DNA from: an uncultured Lachnospiraceae bacterium | GTDB taxonomy: Bacteria > Bacillota > Clostridia > Lachnospirales > Lachnospiraceae | Direction: 5' to 3' | NCBI GenBank assembly: GCA_947169385.1 | Contig: CAMVPR010000013.1 | Location: 1-59,764, forward strand | Length of the DNA: 59,764 nt | Shown here: positions 7,433 to 20,275 of the stretch, one piece after another | Numbering within the stretch: position 1 is the first letter of the stretch | How the letters are laid out: every line of letters starts with the position of its first letter | Made by a program: the position numbers and the translations under genes | The notes under the pieces: model-generated | What the model saw: only the letters and a program-made list of their open reading frames with translations | What the model was told of the DNA's origin: nothing | The model's database searches: none

Positions 7433-9154
7433 TTAGTATTTATACTGTTCGACTCTGTCTTTAAGCTCGTTGGATTGAGTCTCATTTGCATTAGATATGC
7501 TCTTAAGGTTCTTCATGTTATCTGCCATATCCTGACTCGCTCTTGCAAGCTCCTTAACCTCATCGGCACTCGAAGCCACAACCTTGGCAATTCCGGATAC
7601 TGCAGTATCTATATCCTCGATTGACCTTACAAATACTTCACTCTGATTCTTCAATGCTTCCATGCTGTCAAGAAGTGTAGAAGTGCTGACTCCGTACTTC
7701 TCGCCGAGTTCTGCAAATGAATCATAGTCGGCCACAACATTATTAGAGATATACTCTGACATCTGAACACTGCATTTGGCAAGTGTATCAACAGAAGAAA
7801 CAGCCTCTTGGCTTATGACATCCATATCGGCAACCGCCTCTGCGATAGCCGTACTGAGTCGGTTAACCTCAGTCGCAACAACAGCAAAGCCTTTACCCAT
7901 CTCTCCTGCTCTTGCAGCCTCTATCTGAGCATTCAACGAGAGCATCTTGGTCTGTGAAGCAATCTCACTAATCTTAACCGCTATATCCGTAACCTGCTCA
8001 ATGTTCTTAGCGCCCTCTAAGGCAACGCTCATCTCAGCCTGAATCTTCTCTATCTCACTAACTGCGCTCTTCTTATGGACAAGAGCTTCCTCTTTGGCAC
8101 CGTTGGCAACCGCGTTCTCATTGTCACAAAGCTTCTGCATGTCAATAATTCCGTCAAGGAATCTCTCAACATTAACCGTAGTATTGGAAAGCTCTGCACT
8201 TACTTCTTCGCTGCTTGCACTACACTCAACCATATTGGAACTGATACGCTCTATACTGTCATTCATACCTATGACCGCATCAACATTACCTGCAATGGTG
8301 GAATTAAGCTCACTGCCCGAATTCCTTAAAGATCCGGAAGCATCAGCCACATTAGATACCAAAGACTTAATCTGTCCGATAAAGACATTCATATTGTCTG
8401 CGATAACCTCAAATTCATCTCCGGAAGAAATCTCAATCTTCCTTGTCAAATCTCCGTTACCACTCGTAAGGTCAACTACTTTGTTGTTGAGTGTCTTAAA
8501 GCCTTTAGAAAGCATCGTACTCATTACAACAAGACCAAACACTCCCAATACAAATGCTAATACGCAAATTATAATGATAAGCTTGGCAATGCCTCTAGTC
8601 TGAGCATTGATCCAATCAAAATTAAGATCAACAACAGCAAGTCCTACAACTCCATCGTCTCCCTTAACCGGGCTGTATGCAGAAAGATGTACACCCCACT
8701 CGTCTGTATAAGGCTCATCATTGACTGTAGTCTCTCCGGCAAATGCATTCATAACCACCTCAGAATCATCACCGAAATCTTCTCCCGGAAGACCCGGCTC
8801 CTCAGGATCTGAATCAACCAAGAATACAGGCACTCCCGAATCGTTAAGCCCGATTGTATAGCAATACTCAACTCCTGAATTCTCCAAAAAAAGCGTCAAT
8901 TCATTGAGGATAGAATTGTATGCTTCAGTTCCTCCGTCGGCATCATCACCTTCCTTGATAGAAGCAAGTTCAGCAGGAGCAATAGACGCCGCAATACACT
9001 GAGCTATATTAACTGCATTGTTCTGAATCTGTGAAAACAGAGACTTCTTGGCTTTAGTGTAAGCCGCAAGTCCGATAGCGATATCTGATAACAGTAAAAG
9101 AGCGATAACTGCAACAGTTATCCTTATAGAAATCTTAATTCTTCTGACTTTCAT
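7433..9154 (-). CDS. Methyl-accepting chemotaxis protein with Cache-type sensor
   Basis: A 573-residue receptor. A signal anchor lies at residues 12-34, then a periplasmic-side Cache-like sensor domain (about 38-185) with the [14 protein letters not shown] strand. A second membrane helix (about 190-214) and a HAMP domain follow. The long coiled-coil signalling domain has its conserved hairpin tip near 398-433 ([19 protein letters not shown], then [12 protein letters not shown]). It should pair with CheA and CheW and direct motility towards a small ligand, which is unknown. GAGGAGG lies before the ATG at 9154. A paralogue of the same architecture is at 34351-36051. No che genes are in the window. 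Confidence 0.93.
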   Translation of the reverse strand: MKVRRIKISIRITVAVIALLLLSDIAIGLAAYTKAKKSLFSQIQNNAVNIAQCIAASIAPAELASIKEGDDADGGTEAYNSILNELTLFLENSGVEYCYTIGLNDSGVPVFLVDSDPEEPGLPGEDFGDDSEVVMNAFAGETTVNDEPYTDEWGVHLSAYSPVKGDDGVVGLAVVDLNFDWINAQTRGIAKLIIIICVLAFVLGVFGLVVMSTMLSKGFKTLNNKVVDLTSGNGDLTRKIEISSGDEFEVIADNMNVFIGQIKSLVSNVADASGSLRNSGSELNSTIAGNVDAVIGMNDSIERISSNMVECSASSEEVSAELSNTTVNVERFLDGIIDMQKLCDNENAVANGAKEEALVHKKSAVSEIEKIQAEMSVALEGAKNIEQVTDIAVKISEIASQTKMLSLNAQIEAARAGEMGKGFAVVATEVNRLSTAIAEAVADMDVISQEAVSSVDTLAKCSVQMSEYISNNVVADYDSFAELGEKYGVSTSTLLDSMEALKNQSEVFVRSIEDIDTAVSGIAKVVASSADEVKELARASQDMADNMKNLKSISNANETQSNELKDRVEQYKY

Positions 9155-9238
9155 AGTACCTCCTCATAATTCTGTTAATTACTTCCCCACATTTTATATG
9201 GAAATTATATCATATTGAAGAGTCTCATTCAACATAAA

Positions 9239-9262
9239 AAGGGATGCCCTAAGACATCCCTT
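9239..9262 (-). terminator. Intrinsic terminator of the cellobiose phosphorylase gene
   Basis: On the minus strand AAGGGATG pairs with CATCCCTT around an 8-base loop, followed by a T run. It lies 20 bases past the stop codon. Confidence 0.8.
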
Positions 9263-9282
9263 AATCACTATAGTTATAATAA

Positions 9283-11739
9283 TTATCCTAAGATAACTTC
9301 AACCTCATGAGTGCTGCCCTCTTCAAACACTGGAAGAATGTTGCCCTCAATAGCGTTGCCATCAACTGTAACAGACTTAACACCCTTACATACATGGTCA
9401 GGGTTCTTGATTGTTACATTGTAGGTAGCTCCTCTGAATACTCTCTTAGCTGTGAATCCATCCCAAGCACTTGGAATAGAAGGATCAACCTTAAGACCAT
9501 CATAATCAGGAATCATACCTAAGATATATTGTGAAATAGCTACGAAATTCCATGCAGCTGTACCGGTAAGCCATGAGTTCTTGGCCTCACCGAAACGTCC
9601 TGCATCCTTACCTGCTATCATCTGAGCATATACATATGGCTCTGTTCTGTGGAGGTCTGAGTACTTCTCCTCACGGAAAGCAGGAGCAATCTTAGAATAG
9701 TACTCAAATGCCTTATCACCTCTACCTGCATAAGCCTCAGCACAGATAATCCATGCGTTGTTATGACAGAAGATACCGGCATTCTCCTTGTATCCTGCAG
9801 GATATGTAGAAATCTCACCGTACTCGATGAAGTACTTGGTAAATGCAGGCTGGTTAAGAACCAAACCATGCTCGCAATTAAGCCACTTATCAATACTGTT
9901 AAGTGTTGCGATATCATATCCTTTATCCTTACCAATCTCAGACATAACAGCGAATCCCTGAGGCTCGATGAAGATCTTGCCTTCCTCACACTCATTAGAT
10001 CCAACCTTTCTTCCAAGATCGTCATAAGCTCTTAAGAACCACTCACCGTCATAACCATGCTCAACGATGTTAGCCTTCATCTTGTCAATCTCTGCCTGTG
10101 CAACCTTGGCTTCATCTTCTAAGCCCTTAATCTCGCACATCTTAACATACTCAGGTCCTGCATAACAGAACAATGTAGCAACAAAGAGTGACTCTGCAAC
10201 CTTAGAGTACTTGTCATCACCGTACTTAGGTGAAGTATATGTCTGGAAGCTCTCACCAGGAACACTTGAGAAGCATGAAAGATTCAAGCAATCGTTCCAG
10301 TCAGCACGCATTGAAAGCGGAAGTCCGTGAGGACCTACATTGTTGACAATACGATAGAATGACTGCTTCATATGATCCATCATAGGCTTAGCGAGTGACT
10401 CGTCATTCCTATAAGGAACATTCTCATCCAAAATACTGAAATCTCCGGTCTCCTTCATATATGCTGCTGTTGAAAGAATCATCCACAATGGATCATCTGA
10501 GAAGTCACCACCGACAGCGTCATTACCCTTCTTAGTAAGTGGCTGATACTGGTGGAAGCATCCTCCATCCTCAAACTGTGTAGCAGCAAGATCAAGAATA
10601 CGCTCTCTACCACGCTCAGGAATCTGATGAACGAATCCAAGAAGATCCTGGTTAGAATCTCTGAATCCCATACCACGGCCGATACCTGACTCGAAGTATG
10701 AAGCTGAACGAGACATATTGAATGTAACCATACACTGATACTGATTCCAGATGTTAACCATACGGTCAACCTTCTCATCAGGAGTCTTAACTGTGTACTT
10801 AGAAAGAAGTGCATCCCAGTCTGCCTTAAGTGCGGCAAGTCCCTGATCTGCCTTCTCAGGTGTGTTGAACTGCTCAATCATCTTGTATGCAGTGTCCTTC
10901 TTCATAGAACCGTCTGCATTCCACTTGTCCTCGCCGTTCTCAACATATCCAAGAACAAATACGAGTTCCTTCTTCTCACCTGCATTAAGTGTAATATTAA
11001 GGCTGTGTGAAGCGATTGGGCTCCATCCGTCTGCCTTAGAGTTCTTGCTCTTGCCTTCGAATACAACATCTGGCTTATCAAAACCGTTGTAAAGGCCTAC
11101 AAAACTCTCTCTATCACAATCGTATCCATCAATATCTGCATTGGTAACAGTATAGAATGCAAAATGATCACGACGCTCCTTATACTCTGTCTTATGGAAT
11201 AAGGTGTTACCCTCTACCTCAACCTCACCGGTATTAAAGTTACGCTGGAAGTTGGTTGAATCGTCCTCTGCGTTCCAGAGACACCACTCTAAGAATGAGA
11301 AGAGTGTAAATGTCTTAGAAACTGAACCTGTGTTAGTAAGAGTAACCTTCTGAACCTCTCCCTTGAAATCCTTAGGTACGAAAAATGCTACCTCTGCCTC
11401 AAGGTCGTTCTTCTTACCGGTAATGATGGTATAACCCATACCATGACGGCACTCGTAAGAATCAAGCTCAGTCTTAACAGGAGACCATCCCGGATTCCAT
11501 ACAGTTCCTCCATCGTTAATATAGAAGTAGCGTCCTCCCATATCTACCGGAACGTTATTGTAACGGTAACGTGTGATACGTCTCATGCGCGCATCCTTGT
11601 AAAAATGATATCCACCCGCTGTATTAGAAATCAACGAGAAGAAATCCTGGGTTCCTAAGTAGTTAATCCATGGATATGGAGTCTTAGGAGAAGTGATGAC
11701 ATATTCTTTGTTCGCATCATCAAAATGTCCAAATTTCAT
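9283..11739 (-). CDS. cbp: Cellobiose phosphorylase, glycoside hydrolase family 94
   Basis: An 818-residue cytosolic enzyme that splits cellobiose with phosphate into glucose 1-phosphate and glucose, saving ATP during cellulose use. The N-terminal beta-sandwich begins [15 protein letters not shown] and has the [10 protein letters not shown] motif. The (alpha/alpha)6 barrel contains [17 protein letters not shown] and [10 protein letters not shown]; the Asp of ADWND (about residue 483) is the general acid in this family. The length is right for cellobiose phosphorylase rather than the longer cellodextrin enzyme. GAGGTAG lies upstream of the ATG. It has its own promoter and terminator, so it is monocistronic. 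No sugar transporter is adjacent. Confidence 0.95.
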   Translation of the reverse strand: MKFGHFDDANKEYVITSPKTPYPWINYLGTQDFFSLISNTAGGYHFYKDARMRRITRYRYNNVPVDMGGRYFYINDGGTVWNPGWSPVKTELDSYECRHGMGYTIITGKKNDLEAEVAFFVPKDFKGEVQKVTLTNTGSVSKTFTLFSFLEWCLWNAEDDSTNFQRNFNTGEVEVEGNTLFHKTEYKERRDHFAFYTVTNADIDGYDCDRESFVGLYNGFDKPDVVFEGKSKNSKADGWSPIASHSLNITLNAGEKKELVFVLGYVENGEDKWNADGSMKKDTAYKMIEQFNTPEKADQGLAALKADWDALLSKYTVKTPDEKVDRMVNIWNQYQCMVTFNMSRSASYFESGIGRGMGFRDSNQDLLGFVHQIPERGRERILDLAATQFEDGGCFHQYQPLTKKGNDAVGGDFSDDPLWMILSTAAYMKETGDFSILDENVPYRNDESLAKPMMDHMKQSFYRIVNNVGPHGLPLSMRADWNDCLNLSCFSSVPGESFQTYTSPKYGDDKYSKVAESLFVATLFCYAGPEYVKMCEIKGLEDEAKVAQAEIDKMKANIVEHGYDGEWFLRAYDDLGRKVGSNECEEGKIFIEPQGFAVMSEIGKDKGYDIATLNSIDKWLNCEHGLVLNQPAFTKYFIEYGEISTYPAGYKENAGIFCHNNAWIICAEAYAGRGDKAFEYYSKIAPAFREEKYSDLHRTEPYVYAQMIAGKDAGRFGEAKNSWLTGTAAWNFVAISQYILGMIPDYDGLKVDPSIPSAWDGFTAKRVFRGATYNVTIKNPDHVCKGVKSVTVDGNAIEGNILPVFEEGSTHEVEVILG

Positions 11740-11826
11740 AGCCTATATCTACCTCTTTTTCTTAATATTTGGCTGGGGTTATGTTAAAACTAACTTACGT
11801 TCAACCCTTCGACGCCATGTAATAAC

Positions 11827-11855
11827 ATTATATAATAGTAATGGTTTTTAAGCAA
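11827..11855 (-). promoter_or_regulatory. Sigma-A type promoter for cbp
   Basis: Minus strand TTGCTT, 17 bases, TATAAT. The -10 lies about 90 bases before the cbp ATG. The sequence around the -10 (near 11817-11846) is nearly palindromic and could be an operator. Confidence 0.65.
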
Positions 11856-12038
11856 GGAAAATCTAGTGTAATTTGCACATTGGAGATGACAGATTCGCAT
11901 ATTTATTGAGAAAAATCAACAAAAAAGGATTCGGAAGAAAAAGACGGTGTTGATTTTGCCAAGAGTTTTATAGTCAGTAATGAAGGTTCCTGTTTAGCTT
12001 CGGATTTAGCAGAAACCTCATTAGCCTTCGGCTCTATC
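11856..12038. other. Gap without recognisable gene
   Basis: This is the first part of the 672-base stretch between cbp and the EAL gene. It is AT-rich and broken by stops in all frames I followed. It shows only weak hairpins, such as around 11985-12017. It directly borders the duplicated murE fragment. Confidence 0.4.
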
Positions 12039-12169
12039 TTAACAGCGCTTCTTTAATCTTGTAAAATGCTACATTAAAGCAATCACAGATTGCAAGCGCC
12101 GTAAGCGAATTATACACACTAAAATCTCCAGTAACAGGAACATCAACCTCTCCGGTAAGCTTGCCACTA
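12039..12169 (-). pseudogene. Duplicated internal fragment of murE
   Basis: These 131 bases align without gaps to 14742-14872 inside murE. By hand count there are 8 mismatches, about 94 percent identity. The fragment encodes the middle of MurE in the same orientation but has no start, stop or flanking murE sequence. One mismatch changes Asp to Tyr in FDKIKEAL. It looks like a recent partial duplication or the scar of a recombination event. Confidence 0.85.
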
Positions 12170-12339
12170 TGTCATGGGGATTGAGCAGACAACGTATTAT
12201 AAGGATGATAAAAGAAACCGAGCTTTACTATCCTGCTCTGCTAAAGGTAATAAAGCTTACTCCTGAGTACAATGACGCAGCATGGCTTTTACAGTATCAG
12301 ATTGAAAGCATGTTGGATATATATAAGAGACTTATGTAA
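12169..12339 (+). CDS. 56-residue ORF beginning at the murE-fragment junction, possible gene remnant
   Basis: The ATG coincides with the last base of the duplicated murE fragment. The protein starts MSWGLSRQRIIRMIK and ends SMLDIYKRLM. Its composition is plausible for a real protein tail, with aromatic and charged helical segments. No ribosome site precedes the ATG, because that sequence belongs to the murE fragment. I do not recognise the family. It may be the surviving C-terminal end of a gene truncated when the duplication arose. Confidence 0.3.
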   Translation: MSWGLSRQRIIRMIKETELYYPALLKVIKLTPEYNDAAWLLQYQIESMLDIYKRLM

Positions 12340-12340
12340 A

Positions 12341-12373
12341 AAAGCGTCACGGGTATTCTGCCCATAACGCTTT
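12341..12373 (-). terminator. Intrinsic terminator of the EAL gene
   Basis: Minus strand AAAGCGTTATGGG pairs over 13 positions (two wobble pairs) with CCCGTGACGCTTT around a 7-base loop. TTTTTTA follows. Confidence 0.8.
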
Positions 12374-12411
12374 AACACTGTTAAAAAAGTTGAAGCTGTC
12401 CCTTAATAAAC

Positions 12412-14211
12412 CTACAGATATCTCTCCTCATAGTCCTCTATCCTGATAGGCATACTGTAATAGTATCCCTGAATCAGACTGCAGCCTAACTCTTCCAATC
12501 TCTCAACCTGATATTTCTTCTCAGCACCTTCCGCAAGGCAGACAAAATCCAGTTCCTTAGCCAGAGAGATGATTGACTTGATAACAATCACATCTTGCTG
12601 CATTTCCTCACCCTCGACAATCTTATCAACGAAGCTCTTATCAATCTTTAGAATGTCAAGAGGCATCTCAGTCAAAAGAGATAATGACGAATAACCGGTT
12701 CCAAAATCGTCCATGGATATCTTAAAGCCCCTGTTTTTGAGCTCATACAGCACCGAGAGCAGATATGCGGTATTGTCGTATGTAGCACTCTCCGTCAATT
12801 CAAAGTCGATGAACTCATGAGGTACATTGTAGGAATCGACAATCTCAGTCAGGCGATTGATGAGATTCTTGTCATAAAGCCGTGTTCGCGAGAGATTAAC
12901 AGATATAGGATATAGCTTCCTGCCTTCTTTCTTCCATCTGTCAAGGGCGATACACACCTTCCTAAGCACGATGTCATCCACCTTGGCAATAGAACCATCC
13001 TTTTCAAAGAAAGGAACAAATCTTGCAGGTGAAAGCATCTCTTTGCTTTTGTAATTCCATCTGACTAAAGCCTCTGCTCCCGCGATATGGTTGTTCCTTA
13101 TATCAATTTTAGGCTGCAAATGCACCTCAAACTCATCATTCTCAATAGCCTTGTCTAAATATGCCTTAATGTAATTGCTCCACATTACATCCTCATGCAT
13201 CTTATCAGAGTATATAACGATATCTGTCTGACCCGGATTCCTGCCAAGTGCCTGTGCAGTTTTAGCTGCATCCGCCACACGATTACCGCTTAGAATAGCC
13301 CTCTGCATAGGTACTACACCGGCTCTAAAGTATATGATATAGTTGGGGTCTTCAGGCAAATGTGACAGTCCCTCAAAAAAATCACGAAGAGTCGCAATCA
13401 TCTCCCCTTCCGGCATATCCTTAATCATCATTGCGAAATTGTCATTATGACATCTGCAACTTAAATATACAAAATCAGCCTTATTCATGGCATCGACAAT
13501 CCGGGACAATACATGATTAGCCAAAATATGACCGTAGACCTCGTTAAGAATCTTGAATTCCTTCACATCAAAATGAACGAAAGCATAATCCTCAACTCCG
13601 ATATCAATCGGCATTTCTAACGCCGGAATCATATGATTCCAATTATAATGACCTGTTATATAGTCATGGAACGCAAGCCTAAAGAGCATATCCTTGTCTA
13701 CCCTGTCTATATCATCAGAGAGAATAGCATCCGCCTTATCGTTAATAAGATCACATTCGTTCATAATCCTTAATTTCTTGCCATTATCACTTGAGAACAT
13801 CTCAACAGCATCAGAATCGGTATTGATGGCCAATTCACTGCTGTTCCTTATGGCATCTTTATCCTCGGCTATGTTAAAAAAGATGTTTCTTATGTATTCT
13901 AAATCAACCTCGTTACTGTATTCAATCTCTGTAGTATAAAAGAAAGTATCATCAAGAACCACAGACGACAATCCTTTAGGATAATCAATTCTGGCATCAT
14001 CTAATCTGTATTCAATACCTATAACCGGTTTATCTAAAGACTTGATGTAGAATATACCCGGAATATCATATGTACCGAAGGCTCCTGCCAAAGGCTGAAT
14101 GGACTCCGGATAGAGTCCCAGCTTACTGTCAAAAATGTCCTGTTCAGTAGCTTCAACATAATAAAGAACTCTCTTAGGTTTATATACCTGATTTAGTTTG
14201 TTTATAAACAT
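12412..14211 (-). CDS. Cyclic-di-GMP phosphodiesterase with degenerate GGDEF and intact EAL domain
   Basis: A 599-residue cytosolic protein. The N-terminal 180 residues are of unknown fold. A GGDEF-like domain (about 195-330) keeps its fold (HFDVKEFKILNEVYGH), but the signature loop reads CHNDNFAMM, so cyclase activity is unlikely. The C-terminal EAL domain (about 345-599) has EALVRW, SVNLSR, FELTES, DDFGTGYSSL, KIDKSF and AEGAEK, that is, the metal and catalytic residues of an active c-di-GMP hydrolase. The ATG at 14211 is preferred over a TTG at 14235 because GGAGG lies between them, 8 bases before the ATG. It follows murE by 36 bases. Confidence 0.9.
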   Translation of the reverse strand: MFINKLNQVYKPKRVLYYVEATEQDIFDSKLGLYPESIQPLAGAFGTYDIPGIFYIKSLDKPVIGIEYRLDDARIDYPKGLSSVVLDDTFFYTTEIEYSNEVDLEYIRNIFFNIAEDKDAIRNSSELAINTDSDAVEMFSSDNGKKLRIMNECDLINDKADAILSDDIDRVDKDMLFRLAFHDYITGHYNWNHMIPALEMPIDIGVEDYAFVHFDVKEFKILNEVYGHILANHVLSRIVDAMNKADFVYLSCRCHNDNFAMMIKDMPEGEMIATLRDFFEGLSHLPEDPNYIIYFRAGVVPMQRAILSGNRVADAAKTAQALGRNPGQTDIVIYSDKMHEDVMWSNYIKAYLDKAIENDEFEVHLQPKIDIRNNHIAGAEALVRWNYKSKEMLSPARFVPFFEKDGSIAKVDDIVLRKVCIALDRWKKEGRKLYPISVNLSRTRLYDKNLINRLTEIVDSYNVPHEFIDFELTESATYDNTAYLLSVLYELKNRGFKISMDDFGTGYSSLSLLTEMPLDILKIDKSFVDKIVEGEEMQQDVIVIKSIISLAKELDFVCLAEGAEKKYQVERLEELGCSLIQGYYYSMPIRIEDYEERYL

Positions 14212-14247
14212 ATCCTGTTCCTCCGATAGTTCCAAACTCTCTTTAAG

Positions 14248-15717
14248 CTATTTTATATAGTTCCCGTCCTTTTTAATATCGGCAACTATCTCTCTCTCAT
14301 CCATATGATGCTTGACTCCGTTGATTTCCTGATAGTCTTCATGCCCCTTACCGGCAAGGATGATTACATCACCATCAAGAGCATTCTCTATTACATACCT
14401 TATGGCGTCTCTTCTGTCAGGGATAGTAACGTACTCACCATCGCATTTCTTAACGCCTACCAGAATATCCTCAATTATCGCAGAAGGCTCCTCATTTCTT
14501 GGATTGTCGGAAGTTACTATCGTGAGGTCCGCATACTTGGATGAAATCTCTCCCATCTCGAATCTTCTGTCTCTTGAGCGGTTACCTCCGCATCCAAAGA
14601 GACACACAAGCCTCTTTGGGTTGTATCTTCTAAGACTGGTAAGAAGGCTCTCTAAACTCATCGCATTGTGCGCATAATCAATCATAACGCTGAATCTAGG
14701 CGATACGTTAACCAACTCTACTCTTCCCTTAACGCTCACATTTAACAGTGCTTCTTTAATCTTGTCAAATGCTACATCAAAGCAATCACAGATTGCAATC
14801 GCCGTAAGTGAATTATACACGCTAAAATCTCCGGGAACAGGAACATCAACCTCTCCGGTAAGCTTGCCACTAAGCTTATAGGCCACTCCCAAAACACCCT
14901 CGTTATTGGTGAGACTCACTTCGGTGGCATTGAAGTCATGCCCCTCTCCCTCACCAAATGTAAGAATCTCGCAAGTTGCATCCTTAGTTATGGCATCATA
15001 ATACTTACTGTCACCATTAAATATTCCAACTTTACATTGCTTAAAAAGCTTGGCTTTGCATGAGAGATAATCCTCAAAATCCTTGTGCTCGTTAGGCCCT
15101 ATATGATCAGGAGAAAGATTGGTAAATATTCCATAGTCAAATGTAAATCCTGCCACCCTGTTAAGCATCAAACCTTGAGAAGAAACCTCCATAACAACAC
15201 ACTCGATTCCTTCATCAACCATCTCCTTAAAAGATTGCTGAACCACGTACGATTCAGGAGTTGTATTAGATGCAGGAATATGTTTATCTCCGATTATAGT
15301 CTCAATCGTTCCGATAAGTCCGGTCTTAATTCCGGCATTTTCAAGGATTGACTTAACCATGTAAGTAGTTGTTGTCTTGCCCTTGGTACCTGTTATACCT
15401 ATAGTCTTAAGCTTTGAAGCAGGATGTCCAAAATACGCTGCTGAAACGCACGCAAGTCCAAGCCTTGTATCAGCAACCTTTATAACGGTTACATCGCCTG
15501 AGACTTCGATATCCTTCTCAACCAAAACAGCCGCTGCCCCAGATTCAATAACCTGGTCAATAAAACTGTGCCCGTCAACAACAGCCCCGCTTATGGCAAC
15601 ATAAAGTCCACCCTTAACTGCCTTTCTTGAATCGTAGAACACCTCTGTTATGTCAACGTCGGCATTTCCTTTTAAAATCTCATAATCAAGTTCTCTAATA
15701 AGCTCAGATAATAACAT
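14248..15717 (-). CDS. murE: UDP-N-acetylmuramoyl-L-alanyl-D-glutamate:meso-DAP ligase
   Basis: A 489-residue Mur ligase that adds the third residue to the peptidoglycan stem peptide in the cytosol. The ATP loop is GITGTKGKTTTT (about residue 107). The central domain has MEVSSQGL and FTNLSPDHIGPNEH, and the C-terminal domain has the DNPR motif (TSDNPRNEEPS), which marks enzymes that add meso-diaminopimelate rather than lysine. AGGAGG lies upstream of the ATG. It is not in a dcw cluster, which is unusual for murE but common for second copies or in some Clostridia. A 131-base internal piece is duplicated at 12039-12169. Confidence 0.95.
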   Translation of the reverse strand: MLLSELIRELDYEILKGNADVDITEVFYDSRKAVKGGLYVAISGAVVDGHSFIDQVIESGAAAVLVEKDIEVSGDVTVIKVADTRLGLACVSAAYFGHPASKLKTIGITGTKGKTTTTYMVKSILENAGIKTGLIGTIETIIGDKHIPASNTTPESYVVQQSFKEMVDEGIECVVMEVSSQGLMLNRVAGFTFDYGIFTNLSPDHIGPNEHKDFEDYLSCKAKLFKQCKVGIFNGDSKYYDAITKDATCEILTFGEGEGHDFNATEVSLTNNEGVLGVAYKLSGKLTGEVDVPVPGDFSVYNSLTAIAICDCFDVAFDKIKEALLNVSVKGRVELVNVSPRFSVMIDYAHNAMSLESLLTSLRRYNPKRLVCLFGCGGNRSRDRRFEMGEISSKYADLTIVTSDNPRNEEPSAIIEDILVGVKKCDGEYVTIPDRRDAIRYVIENALDGDVIILAGKGHEDYQEINGVKHHMDEREIVADIKKDGNYIK

Positions 15718-15755
15718 AAAATACCCTCCTAAACTCGATATTATTAACCAAACTT

Positions 15756-15818
15756 GTCATTCTGAGCGAAGCGAAGAATCCCATTAAGATCCTTCGTCAC
15801 GTTGTTCCTCAGGATGAC
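15756..15818. repeat. Family A long inverted repeat, full copy
   Basis: 63 bases with ends GTCATTCTGAG and CTCAGGATGAC, and inner arms AAGAATC and AAGATCCTTCGT. It has the same layout as 341-402 and lies between murE and the patatin gene. Confidence 0.8.
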
Positions 15819-15826
15819 ATTTATAA

Positions 15827-16876
15827 TCACAAACTCTTCAACACCTGCACATAACTGTCATACCTGACACCATCCACAAAATGAAGCTCGGTATCGTCTT
15901 CAAGCTCCTCATCAAGAACATCAAGTGAAGAAAGTGCCTTAACTCCATCACTAAAACCGAGATCCTCAATATGATCAAGGTACTCTCTCGTAAAATTCAT
16001 AGTCCCGTCAAACGTATTACCAAGATCCTCGCTCGGATAGATATGAAGAGCTTTAAGTCCCGTAAAGTATTCTTCCTCATTGGCCTTATTATTGAATAAA
16101 TCTAAGGACACTTTAGACCTTGCCTCATTCTTAGAAGAGAGGTGAACCACGATACTCTTTCTAACACCCATATAATAAAGCGGAGAAATCGGCACATTAT
16201 TGCCGAATACAGGTATTCCGCCGTCAACAAGCGTACTGCCGTCAACAATCTGTTTCTCAAATGCTATAGGAAAGGCGGCTGTCGCCATAATCCACTTTAG
16301 CTTATCTTCCCTGCTCTTTAGATTAAGGATTGCATCCTTCGGATATCCACTCTGTTCGTCAAATGCAGTCACGCTCGCAATCGGAGCATCAATGTCAAGT
16401 TCGTCTAACACTCCACTCTTTCTAATCATAAGCTCAAGCTCAATGTCATTGGATAAATCAGGAGTAACGATATCCTTAACCGAAAGCAAACTCTCGTTAA
16501 TCATATCCCACATAGCATCTGAAAGTGGAACTCCACCTGCTGCAAAAAGAGCCGCGTTGATACCTCCAACCGACGCTCCGGAATATGCGGAGAATGACAC
16601 TCCTCCACTTATCAAAGCCTTATAAACTCCGATCTGGTATGCTCCCTTAGCACCGCCACCGGCAAGGCACAGTCCAACACCTAAAGGAGCTTCCTTAACC
16701 TTGTCTCCAAGTGCTAATAGCTCCTTATTAAACTCCTTGTACCTACGGTTATTCTCTAAAGGGCGATGAAACTCCTGGTCATAGCGCTTTGCCTTATCTA
16801 AGCCACTGTTGATGCTTGAAGCAAGAGCCTTGGTCTCCTCGTCAACATCAAACCATTTCATCCAATCATTGTTCAT
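15827..16876 (-). CDS. Patatin-like phospholipase
   Basis: A 349-residue cytosolic or peripheral lipid acyl hydrolase. The oxyanion motif is GGGAKG (residues 73-78), the nucleophile elbow is GASVG with Ser102, and the dyad Asp lies in LVDGG near residue 218. The Ser-Asp dyad is complete. The substrate is probably phospholipid or another acyl ester. The ATG at 16876 is chosen for the GGAGGGG upstream. It is the last gene of a tight metY, gyrB-like, patatin series, 19 bases after the gyrB-like stop. There is no signal peptide. Confidence 0.88.
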   Translation of the reverse strand: MNNDWMKWFDVDEETKALASSINSGLDKAKRYDQEFHRPLENNRRYKEFNKELLALGDKVKEAPLGVGLCLAGGGAKGAYQIGVYKALISGGVSFSAYSGASVGGINAALFAAGGVPLSDAMWDMINESLLSVKDIVTPDLSNDIELELMIRKSGVLDELDIDAPIASVTAFDEQSGYPKDAILNLKSREDKLKWIMATAAFPIAFEKQIVDGSTLVDGGIPVFGNNVPISPLYYMGVRKSIVVHLSSKNEARSKVSLDLFNNKANEEEYFTGLKALHIYPSEDLGNTFDGTMNFTREYLDHIEDLGFSDGVKALSSLDVLDEELEDDTELHFVDGVRYDSYVQVLKSL

Positions 16877-16895
16877 AAAGCCCCTCCAATCTATA

Positions 16896-20115
<3,220 letters not shown>

Positions 20116-20159
20116 CTTATTAAAACCTCGTTTCTTTATATTGTGTAAACATATCGTAC

Positions 20160-20188
20160 ATTATACAACATTTTGTGAAATGATACAA
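20160..20188 (-). promoter_or_regulatory. Sigma-A type promoter for metY
   Basis: Minus strand TTGTAT, 17 bases, TATAAT, 44 bases before the metY ATG. Confidence 0.7.
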
Positions 20189-20225
20189 TGGGAATGAAAG
20201 AGAATTGAAGTGACGGTGCCTTCCA

Positions 20226-20254
20226 TTGACGAACATGCTTTAATGCGTTAAAAT
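20226..20254 (+). promoter_or_regulatory. Sigma-A type promoter for tyrA
   Basis: TTGACG, 17 bases, TAAAAT. The start point would be only about 15 bases before the ATG, leaving room for the AAGAGGTG ribosome site and little more. Confidence 0.6.
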
Positions 20255-20275
20255 ACTGAAGTAAGAGGTGATATA

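Noticed and set aside
8094-8603. 169-codon plus-strand open frame opposite the first chemoreceptor gene
   Set aside because: It is a shadow of the receptor coding region. The hydrophobic stretches mirror the membrane and coiled-coil parts on the other strand.
11817-11846. LacI-type operator at the cbp promoter
   Set aside because: The near palindrome is mostly AT and built around two overlapping TATAAT-like sequences. It has no central CG and no adjacent LacI-family gene.
20116-20160. S-box riboswitch before metY
   Set aside because: The promoter lies within 75 bases of the ATG, so the leader is too short and no SAM-riboswitch structure is present.
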